The notes beneath the pieces are model-generated. The model made no database searches, was not told where the DNA came from, and was given only the letters and a program-made list of their open reading frames with translations. A program made the position numbers and the translations under genes. A stretch of 11,883 nucleotides of DNA from Bacillota bacterium (GTDB taxonomy: Bacteria > Bacillota > Clostridia > Acetivibrionales > DTU013): positions 1 through 11,883 of the forward strand of contig JAEZJL010000141.1 of NCBI GenBank assembly GCA_023415815.1, in the 5' to 3' direction. Positions 6,301-11,883 of the stretch are shown in pieces (position 1 is the stretch's first letter; every line of letters starts with the position of its first letter).

Positions 6301-9207
6301 ATGCTAAAACGAATCGTTGTTATCGGAGCAGTCATTTTACTCGTTTTGTCCGTAAGCGTCTACGGCGCCGAAGCAGCCGGAGATCCGGGGATTGAGCTGA
6401 ACGGCGTTAAAATTCCGGCCGCCGCGCACATCGGGGACGGAAATGTTTATCTGCCGCTTCGGGTGGTCGGCGAGGCTCTGGGATATAAAATAGCAGGGTC
6501 GGGTAATACGATACAAGTCTCAGGGCCGGGGAAGAGCATATCGATTGATTTGAAGAACAGCAAAATCACCGCGGACGGCCATACCTATTTTATGAGCGGA
6601 GAGTATACGGGTATCGTGACCGGCGGGGGCGCCGCCGCGACAAGCGTCACATACATGAGGGCGGATTTCTTTTCCGACAATCTTGCCCTTGGAGTCTCAT
6701 GGGATAAGCAGGGCGGGAAAGTCAGGCTCGAGAGTATAAAAGAGAATGCCGTTACCATAAGGACGGTAAAGGAAGCCTCCGAAACGGATAAAATCAAGAT
6801 TACACTGCAATATCCGCAGCTTGGGGGGTTGAGCGACAAAACGGTACAGGACGGCATAAACTCCGTTATAAGCAAAGCGGCTGAGGCGGCCAGGAGCGAG
6901 GGATTGAAAAATACGGCGGATTATCCGCAGGATCCTGAAGGCCGCATCGGAAGCCCGAATCAATATGAAACCTATTTCGATTACAGGCTGAAATACAATC
7001 AGAGCGGCCTGCTGAGCGTGATTTTACTTAATTACCAGTATACCGGAGGAGCACACGGCTACACGGTGCAAAGCTCGCATACCTTTGATTTAAAAACGGG
7101 CAAGGAATACAAGCTTAAAGACTTGGTAAAGAGCGGTGCGGATTACGTTTCATTGATAAGCGGCATGGTCAAAAGCCAGATTGTCGAAAGGGTAAAGGAA
7201 GGCCAGCTGCCTGAGCAGCCGCTCACACCCTTTGAGGCCATCCGGGAGGATCAGGATTTCTACCTGTCCGATAATGGGGCGGTGGTCTATTTTCAGCAAT
7301 ATGAATACTTTCCTTACGCCGCCGGAATACAGGAATTTGCGGCCGATTTTTCTCAGCTGAAGGATATGCTGAAGCCCGATTTCAGCTTTTTATACGGAGG
7401 GTCCGGTCTGCCGGCGATTGAAGTGACGGAAAACAACAGGTATATTCCGAAGAACGGCGTTTCGTTGCCGAAAGCGAAAGCACTTATCGCGGATTATCTT
7501 GCGAAAAACGGGACAAAAGGGGATATACTCTCCAGCATGCAGCTTGCAGAGATCACGGTTAAAGAGGCATGGGAAAATGCCGGCGTGCAGCTGTACCATA
7601 CGGAGGTCGACTATGCCTGGCTCCATGGGGTGGCAGTTGTAAAGGATGGAAAGGTCCTGTGCGTCCTGGACGGTATGCCCACCGAAAGCGCATTCCTGGC
7701 GGATCTGGATGGCGACGGACGCTACGAAATATATTCGAACATCGCTTTCGGGTCGGGTATGGTGAGCCTGGAAATAAGGGGGTATAACATTGCTTCAGAT
7801 ACGAAATACTCCCTGTCGATGCGGATGGAAAAGGATTTGCAGCTTTTTGTCCGGGACGGGGTTCTATGGGTGAAGGAATCTCCTGCTTTGGGCCGTCCTG
7901 TGAATGAAGGCAGCGAGCCGGTTTCAACCGGGAGGCTTGTCCTCAGGGACATCGATGGCAAAAAAGAGCTTGCCGTGGAGGATTCCGACAGCGATGACGC
8001 AAGCGCGCCGCTTTACGGCAGTAAGGCGGCATATGCGGCGGAGGACGGGCTTTACTGCGTCAATCTGGAAGACGGAAAAAAGACTTTGCTTGTCAGGGTG
8101 ACGGGAATCTCAGAGCCTGTATTTTCAAGTGACGGTAAAGCAATTGCTTTCACCCGGAACGGCGATCTCTACGCTTACGATTTTTCCGCGGCAAAAGCGA
8201 AGCTGCTGCTTGAAGCTGCGGATTCCTACTGCGCGGGACCGGACGGAGTATTTTATGCCTCGTCGCAAAAGGCCGGAATAGCGGCTGTAAATCCCAAAAC
8301 GGCCAAGAGCTCAGTCCTTGTTCCTGCCGAAAAGGATACTTCCTATATAAACCTGAAGCTGTCGCCGGATTTGAAGCTCCTTGCCTACGATCTGGTAGTA
8401 TCAGGCGCCGCCAACCAGGACAAGGGGGGGACGTGCCTGTATGATACTGCAACGAAACAGAAGCGGATGATTTTAAAAGCCGTCAACCCGGACGACAAAT
8501 CCCTGGGTGAGCGCTCCGTCGTCGCCAAGTGGTCTCCGGATTCCGGGAAGCTTTTGGTATGGCTGTCGTCATGGTCGGCATCGCTGGCTGCTGACGGCGT
8601 GGGAGCGGCGGTCTACGATGTGGCGGCCGGGAAATTGACGGAGCTGGAGGACGGAGCTCTTGCCTATGACGAAAATGTCAGCTTCACCGGGCCGGACGCC
8701 TTTGCGATGATTACGGGGGGCGGAAGAGAGATGTTCCGGTATAAGAGTCTGAGCCTCTTTGACCTTGGAAGCGGCAAGTCCGGGAAAGCTCTAGAAATAC
8801 CCGATATCGTCCCTGCCGAGCCCTGCTATTCCACAGACGGCAAAAGCCTTGTCTTTGCCGCGTCTCCTGCCGTCAAGGCCGAAGAGGATCATCAAAGTCA
8901 GATGGCTGCGATTTCGAAGCGCCAGATCTATATGTACAAAGACGGAAAGCCGGTCCTGCTCACGAAAGACAGCGGGTACCGATCGGAAGCGCCGTTATTC
9001 ATGAAAGACAGCGATTATATCCTGTTTTCAAGGGTAAAGGCCGACGGTGAGAAAAGCCTCTGGATTATGGACAGCGGCGGCAATGATTTAAAGCTTCTGG
9101 CCGGATGGAAATACAGCTCCCCGGAAGATAGCAGGGCCACGGACTTTTACGGCCGCGTCGACTGGAGCAGGATGTTCGACGTGTTCGACGACACGAAAAA
9201 GGGTTGA
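6301..9207 (+). CDS. Secreted Cu-amine-oxidase-N / RsiV-like / beta-propeller protein
   Basis: A 968-residue exported protein with a signal peptide at about 1-25 (MLKR, hydrophobic core, AEA). Residues about 31-142 match the copper amine oxidase N-terminal-like stalk domain (IELNGVKI, then VYLPLRVVGEALGY). This is a wall-associated domain and does not imply oxidase activity; no catalytic oxidase domain is present. Residues about 150-360 resemble the DUF4163/DUF3298 region of RsiV and PdaC (LQYPQLGGLSDK, then YTGGAHGYT, then HTFDLKTGKEYKLKDL). A middle region has an acidic, possibly calcium-binding DLDGDGRYEIY segment near 467. From about 566 to 950 there are TolB/WD40-like blades (FSSDGKAIAFT, LSPDLKLLAYD, WSPDSGKLLVW, YSTDGKSLVFA), predicting a beta-propeller. 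A sensing or ligand-binding role at the surface is inferred; lysozyme binding, as by RsiV, is possible but unproven. GAGGTGA (6284-6290) lies 10 bases before the ATG. Confidence 0.9.
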   Translation: MLKRIVVIGAVILLVLSVSVYGAEAAGDPGIELNGVKIPAAAHIGDGNVYLPLRVVGEALGYKIAGSGNTIQVSGPGKSISIDLKNSKITADGHTYFMSGEYTGIVTGGGAAATSVTYMRADFFSDNLALGVSWDKQGGKVRLESIKENAVTIRTVKEASETDKIKITLQYPQLGGLSDKTVQDGINSVISKAAEAARSEGLKNTADYPQDPEGRIGSPNQYETYFDYRLKYNQSGLLSVILLNYQYTGGAHGYTVQSSHTFDLKTGKEYKLKDLVKSGADYVSLISGMVKSQIVERVKEGQLPEQPLTPFEAIREDQDFYLSDNGAVVYFQQYEYFPYAAGIQEFAADFSQLKDMLKPDFSFLYGGSGLPAIEVTENNRYIPKNGVSLPKAKALIADYLAKNGTKGDILSSMQLAEITVKEAWENAGVQLYHTEVDYAWLHGVAVVKDGKVLCVLDGMPTESAFLADLDGDGRYEIYSNIAFGSGMVSLEIRGYNIASDTKYSLSMRMEKDLQLFVRDGVLWVKESPALGRPVNEGSEPVSTGRLVLRDIDGKKELAVEDSDSDDASAPLYGSKAAYAAEDGLYCVNLEDGKKTLLVRVTGISEPVFSSDGKAIAFTRNGDLYAYDFSAAKAKLLLEAADSYCAGPDGVFYASSQKAGIAAVNPKTAKSSVLVPAEKDTSYINLKLSPDLKLLAYDLVVSGAANQDKGGTCLYDTATKQKRMILKAVNPDDKSLGERSVVAKWSPDSGKLLVWLSSWSASLAADGVGAAVYDVAAGKLTELEDGALAYDENVSFTGPDAFAMITGGGREMFRYKSLSLFDLGSGKSGKALEIPDIVPAEPCYSTDGKSLVFAASPAVKAEEDHQSQMAAISKRQIYMYKDGKPVLLTKDSGYRSEAPLFMKDSDYILFSRVKADGEKSLWIMDSGGNDLKLLAGWKYSSPEDSRATDFYGRVDWSRMFDVFDDTKKG

Positions 9208-9231
9208 TTTTTGTAATTAATTGTTGTAATA

Positions 9232-9260
9232 TTGATAAAAAAGTGGAAAAATAATTAATT
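9232..9260 (+). promoter_or_regulatory. Candidate promoter of the riboswitch-sda operon
   Basis: TTGATA (9232-9237) is followed after 17 bases by TTAATT (9255-9260). The -35 is good and the -10 is weak. Transcription would begin near 9267, about 12 bases before the first pairing strand of the riboswitch at 9279, which fits well. TATATT (9264-9269) is an alternative -10 with a poorer -35. No clear terminator was found after the preceding gene, so some readthrough is possible. Confidence 0.4.
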
Positions 9261-9278
9261 GAATATATTTGGATGATG

Positions 9279-9467
9279 GGTGCGGGAGAGTCCTATAGCA
9301 TAAATAGGCGCCGAAGAAGTAAATCGTAAAAATGTCGGTTACGATGAACCTTTCAGGCATAAGGGACCGCATCGGGACAAGACTCTGAAAAGCCGGAAGG
9401 ATGACGGCACCGAAGGAGCAATATTTCATATTTTTGAAGTAGAATCTCTCAGGTAATGAAAACGGAG
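9279..9467 (+). ncRNA. Tandem glycine riboswitch (two aptamers)
   Basis: Two consecutive glycine aptamers are recognisable. In aptamer 1, P1 pairs 9279-9285 with 9367-9373 (7 bp); the core reads GGAGAG (9285-9290), GGCGCCGAAGAAG (9307-9319) and CTTTCAGGCA (9350-9359); an internal stem ATCGTAA/TTACGAT starts at 9323. In aptamer 2, P1 pairs CTCTG (9383-9387) with CGGAG (9463-9467), with core CACCGAAGGAGCAA (9409-9422) and CTCTCAGGTAA (9446-9456). Only 9 bases separate the two aptamers, as in known tandem types. The 3' strand of the second P1 shares bases 9466-9467 with the base of the terminator stem, so glycine binding is expected to hinder termination, as in the B. subtilis gcvT leader. The downstream genes are sdaAB, sdaAA and an M55 peptidase rather than the glycine cleavage system. 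Confidence 0.93.
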
Positions 9468-9510
9468 GGAAGACGATACGGTTTGTATTGTCTTCCCTGT
9501 TTTTGTTTAT
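9466..9510 (+). terminator. Rho-independent terminator, riboswitch expression platform
   Basis: AGGGAAGACGATAC (9466-9479) pairs with GTATTGTCTTCCCT (9485-9498) over 14 bp with one wobble, closing a GGTTT loop. GTTTTTGTTTAT follows at once. This is a textbook intrinsic terminator. Its 5' base overlaps the final two bases of the second aptamer's P1, making it the likely switch between stopped and full-length transcripts. The shared stretch is short, so the exact antiterminator pairing is not resolved by eye. Confidence 0.92.
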
Positions 9511-9535
9511 AGGACGTTGACGGAAACAATAAACA

Positions 9536-9573
9536 GGGGGGACAAAATACAGCCTATGTTGTCTTCTTTTTTT
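9536..9573 (+). terminator. Second, weaker terminator-like hairpin with T7 run
   Basis: GGGGGGACAA (9536-9545) can pair with TTGTCTTCTT (9559-9568) over 10 positions, four of them G-U wobbles, and a run of seven T (9567-9573) follows. A competing stem, ACAGC (9550-9554) with GCTGT (9576-9580), shares the region. The GTCTTC motif repeats the 3' arm of the main terminator, so the left arm of that terminator could also pair here. It may be a second attenuator stage or only a weak structure; the wobble content keeps confidence low. Confidence 0.35.
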
Positions 9574-9636
9574 ATGCTGTTTAATAAGTTACGGATTACG
9601 GGCTGAAAGTAATACACCGAAGAAAGGAAGGCTTTT

Positions 9637-9711
9637 ATGGAAGCAGCTTCAGGAACCGGCGGCGGTGCAATCCATACGCAGCCGCGGAAATCGTGCCATG
9701 AACGTGTTTGA
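9637..9711 (+). CDS. Possible 24-codon leader peptide overlapping sdaAB
   Basis: An ATG at 9637 follows a very good Shine-Dalgarno (GAAAGGAAGG, 9622-9631) by 5 bases, better than anything near the sdaAB start. The frame encodes 24 residues beginning MEAASGTGGGAIH and ends in TGA at 9709-9711, overlapping the sdaAB start (9698) by 14 bases in another frame. Four of its first ten residues are glycine. It may be a leader peptide that couples translation into sdaAB. The frame does not match the conserved SdaAB N-terminus, so it is not simply an extension. A short chance ORF remains possible. Confidence 0.4.
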   Translation: MEAASGTGGGAIHTQPRKSCHERV

Positions 9712-10360
9712 TATCATCGGACCCGTTATGGTCGGGCCGTCAAGCTCCCATACGGCGGGCGCTGTAAGGATAGGCAGGGTTGTAAGGGCGCTTTTGGGCG
9801 AGCAGCCCTCGGATGCGGTAATCGGTCTTCATGGCTCCTTTGCGCGGACCCATAAGGGCCACGGGACCGATAAGGCGATCATAGCGGGCCTTTTGGGCAT
9901 GCTGCCTGACGACGGGCGGATAATGGAAAGCATGGAGCTTGCGCACAGGGTCGGAATGAAATACCGGTTCGAAGCTTCCGTGCTGAAGGATGCGCATCCG
10001 AATACAGCGCTCATAACCGCCGCAGCCCGGACGGGCGCGTGCGTGACCGTTCAGGGCTCATCGGTGGGCGGGGGCAACATTGTTATCAATAAAATAAACG
10101 GAATGGATGTTGAGTTTACCGGGCAGTATCATACTCTGGTCATTTCCCATACGGACACCCCGGGCGCCGTAGCCGGCGTAACCGGGCTGCTTGCCGGCAA
10201 CGGCATCAATATCGCGGCGATGCGGGTATACCGCTCCTTTCGGGGAGGAGAGGCCGTGATGGTGATTGAAACCGACCAGGCGGTGAGAAGGGATCTGGGA
10301 CTGCTGATTGAACGTCTGGACAAAATCAAAAGGGCGGCGTTGATAGAGCCGGTCTATTAG
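9698..10360 (+). CDS. sdaAB: L-serine dehydratase, iron-sulfur-dependent, beta subunit
   Basis: This is the beta subunit of the two-subunit L-serine dehydratase (L-serine to pyruvate and ammonia), a cytoplasmic enzyme whose partner subunit carries the oxygen-labile [4Fe-4S] cluster. Residues 1-26 contain the signature FDIIGPVMVGPSSSHTAG. HGSFARTHKGHGTDKAI follows at about 48-64, and a C-terminal ACT domain at about 146-215 (TDTPGAVAGVTGLLAGNGINIA). The length from this ATG is 220 residues, matching B. subtilis SdaAB. A GTG at 9665 would add 11 non-conserved residues after an AGGA motif and is less likely. The ribosome binding site directly before 9698 is weak, which fits translational coupling to the overlapping leader ORF. 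The gene lies under a tandem glycine riboswitch and 8 bases before sdaAA. The identity is secure; the start is likely. Confidence 0.95.
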   Translation: MNVFDIIGPVMVGPSSSHTAGAVRIGRVVRALLGEQPSDAVIGLHGSFARTHKGHGTDKAIIAGLLGMLPDDGRIMESMELAHRVGMKYRFEASVLKDAHPNTALITAAARTGACVTVQGSSVGGGNIVINKINGMDVEFTGQYHTLVISHTDTPGAVAGVTGLLAGNGINIAAMRVYRSFRGGEAVMVIETDQAVRRDLGLLIERLDKIKRAALIEPVY

Positions 10361-10368
10361 GAGGCGGC

Positions 10369-11253
10369 ATGATAAGCTACGATTCGGTAAAGGAGCTGGC
10401 CGATATGGCGGCGAAGGCCGGAAAGCGCATATCCGATATTGTTCTCAGGGATCAGGCGCTGCATATGGGAAAAACAGAGGAAGAGCTGTTCGGGAATATG
10501 CAAAGAAGCCTGCAGGTGATGCGGGAGGCCGCCGCAAAGGGAGGCATGTCCGGGGGCAGGTCGCCGAGCGGCTTAAGCGGAGGCGACGCGCATAAATTGA
10601 AGCTGGCGGTCGAAAGGGGTAGAACGCTGGGAGGCAGAGTCCTCGGTGAAGTACTTGTAAAGGCGCTTGCGACAGCAGAGGTAAACGCATGCATGGGAAG
10701 GATAGTGGCGGCGCCCACAGCCGGATCGTGCGGGATTATCCCCGCCGTGCTGCTTACTATGGGAGAGGAGAAAGGTATACCTGAGGACAGGCTTGTGATG
10801 AGCCTTTTTACGGCTTCGGGAATCGGAATGGTGATAGCGCGGAGAGCGTGCATTTCCGGAGCTCAGGGAGGCTGTCAGGCAGAATGCGGCAGCGCTTCCG
10901 CAATGGCGGCCGCAGCTGCCGTCGAGCTGGCGGGCGGGACGCCGCAAATGGTGGTCCATGCCTGCGCGATTGCGCTTAAGAGCGTTTTGGGGCTGGTCTG
11001 CGACCCGGTGGCGGGACTTGTCGAAATTCCCTGCATCAAACGCAACGCAAGCGGCGCGGCCAATGCGCTTGTGGCCGCCGAGCTGGCCCTGGCCGGCATT
11101 AAAAGCGCCATTCCGGCGGACGAGGTGATTTCCGCCATGAAGGCCATAGGGGACGCGATGCCCGCGGCATTGCGGGAGACAGCCGAGGGCGGTTTGGCCG
11201 CGACGCCTGCGGCCAAAAGGCTGGAAGCGTTATTGGAACAACGTCGTCAATAA
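10369..11253 (+). CDS. sdaAA: L-serine dehydratase, iron-sulfur-dependent, alpha subunit
   Basis: A 294-residue alpha subunit that pairs with SdaAB and holds the catalytic [4Fe-4S] cluster. The conserved substrate and cluster regions are visible: SPSGLSGGDAHKL, then AAPTAGSCGIIPAV, then GAQGGCQAECGSASA, then VCDPVAGLVEIPCIKRNASG. The expected cluster spacing C-X41-C-X10-C is met by Cys169, Cys211 and Cys222, so the enzyme should be active. GGAGG (10360-10364) overlaps the stop of sdaAB and lies 4 bases before the ATG, showing tight translational coupling. Such enzymes are typical of anaerobes and facultative Bacillota and feed serine carbon into pyruvate. No terminator was seen before the next gene. 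Confidence 0.97.
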   Translation: MISYDSVKELADMAAKAGKRISDIVLRDQALHMGKTEEELFGNMQRSLQVMREAAAKGGMSGGRSPSGLSGGDAHKLKLAVERGRTLGGRVLGEVLVKALATAEVNACMGRIVAAPTAGSCGIIPAVLLTMGEEKGIPEDRLVMSLFTASGIGMVIARRACISGAQGGCQAECGSASAMAAAAAVELAGGTPQMVVHACAIALKSVLGLVCDPVAGLVEIPCIKRNASGAANALVAAELALAGIKSAIPADEVISAMKAIGDAMPAALRETAEGGLAATPAAKRLEALLEQRRQ

Positions 11254-11282
11254 AAAAATATAAATGAGAAAAGAGGGGCTTT

Positions 11283-11883
11283 ATGAAGATTTATGTAAGC
11301 GCGGACATCGAGGGAATCACAGGAATTGCGAACTGGAATGAAGCAACGAAGGAGAAGCCGGACTACCCACCCTTCTGCGGGGAAATGCTGCGTGAGGTCA
11401 GAGCGGCGTGCGACGGCGCGAATAATGCCGGAGCGGATGAGATATGGATAAAGGATGCCCATGACACCGGAAGGAACCTCAGCATGAACGGCCTGCCTGC
11501 CAATACGAGGCTTATACGCGCCTGGAGCGGACATCCCTTTTTCATGATGCAGGAGCTGGATGATACATATGACGCCGCGCTGCTGCTGGGCTACCACTCG
11601 TACGCCGGTTCGGACGGCAATCCGCTGGCCCACACCCTGAACCCCGAGCTATCCTGCATAAAAATAAACGGCGAGCCGGCCAGCGAATTTTTAATCAACT
11701 CATACACCGCTTCGCTGGTCAACGTGCCCGTAGTTTTTGTAAGCGGCGATTTTGCGCTGTGCGAGCACGCCGAACGCCTTAATGCGGGCATAAAGACCGT
11801 GAGAAGCAATAAGGGCGCCGGAGGCTCGGTCATCGCCCTTCACCCCGACATTGTAACGGAAAACATACGCCAGGGGGTGGAGG
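11283..11883 (+). CDS. M55-family D-aminopeptidase (DppA-like), 3' end outside window
   Basis: The first 200 residues of a zinc D-aminopeptidase of family M55, whose B. subtilis member DppA releases N-terminal D-alanine from D-Ala-D-Ala and D-Ala-Gly-Gly. The metal-binding pattern is recognisable: SADIEG with Asp8 and Glu10, KDAHDTG with His60, LLGYHSYAG with His105, and NGEPASE with Glu135. These sit at or within one or two positions of the DppA residues as I recall them. His117 in LAHTLNPE is the likely counterpart of the catalytic histidine. No signal peptide is seen, so it is cytoplasmic. The start follows GAGGGG closely, 29 bases after sdaAA with no terminator, so it belongs to the same glycine-controlled operon. 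The gene runs off the window end, about 70 residues short of the usual family length. The exact substrate is unknown. Confidence 0.92.
   Translation, partial: MKIYVSADIEGITGIANWNEATKEKPDYPPFCGEMLREVRAACDGANNAGADEIWIKDAHDTGRNLSMNGLPANTRLIRAWSGHPFFMMQELDDTYDAALLLGYHSYAGSDGNPLAHTLNPELSCIKINGEPASEFLINSYTASLVNVPVVFVSGDFALCEHAERLNAGIKTVRSNKGAGGSVIALHPDIVTENIRQGVE

Noticed and set aside
6391..6730. Copper amine oxidase enzyme
   Set aside because: Only the N-terminal-like stalk domain is present; no catalytic oxidase domain or topaquinone motif is seen.
9665..9697. GTG start giving an 11-residue longer SdaAB
   Set aside because: The added residues precede the conserved MNVFDIIGP start, and the ATG at 9698 gives 220 residues, the usual SdaAB length.
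1..11883. CRISPR arrays, tRNA or rRNA genes, intact insertion sequences
   Set aside because: No regularly spaced repeats, cloverleaf-like segments, rRNA signatures or transposase motifs were recognised on either strand by eye.

Overview
The window looks like a chromosomal segment of a Gram-positive Bacillota, most likely a Clostridia-type or Paenibacillaceae-type organism. The evidence is strong GGAGG-type ribosome binding sites, a consensus sigma-A promoter, an S-layer-homology (SLH) surface protein, a secreted protein with a copper-amine-oxidase-like N-terminal domain, two-subunit iron-sulfur L-serine dehydratase genes, and a tandem glycine riboswitch followed by a U-tract terminator. The species cannot be named from the sequence alone.

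Layout. Bases 1-300 hold no convincing protein gene. A strong hairpin (38-69) is followed by sequence resembling the 5' end of a bacterial group II intron, apparently decayed, and then by a perfect TTGACA-17-TATAAT promoter. That promoter drives a two-gene operon: a PadR-family regulator (310-639) and a protein joining an N-terminal HAAS-like helical domain to about 24 pentapeptide repeats (657-1373). A 15-bp perfect hairpin lies between this operon and a large convergent gene on the minus strand (1512-5774). That gene encodes a 1420-residue exported protein with three SLH domains, Ig-like domains and two Listeria-Bacteroides-type repeats. A 526-bp AT-rich divergent intergenic region follows, with two dyad elements and no convincing gene. 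Next is a 968-residue exported protein (6301-9207) combining a copper-amine-oxidase-N-like stalk, an RsiV/PdaC-like region and a predicted beta-propeller.

The last 2.7 kb is one regulatory and metabolic unit: a probable promoter, a tandem glycine riboswitch (9279-9467), an intrinsic terminator (9466-9510), a second weaker terminator-like element, a possible 24-codon glycine-rich leader ORF, sdaAB, sdaAA and an M55 (DppA-like) D-aminopeptidase gene cut off by the window end. The likely logic is that glycine, sensed by the riboswitch, controls deamination of serine to pyruvate and ammonia. Glycine and serine are interconverted by serine hydroxymethyltransferase, which is not in this window. The peptidase may supply amino acids from D-amino-acid peptides.

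The most interesting parts are the riboswitch-sdaAB-sdaAA-peptidase operon with its leader ORF, and the PadR/HAAS/pentapeptide pair, in which a soluble beta-helix seems to replace the membrane output usually found with PadR-linked HAAS proteins. All functional statements rest on motif recognition by eye; no database search was run.
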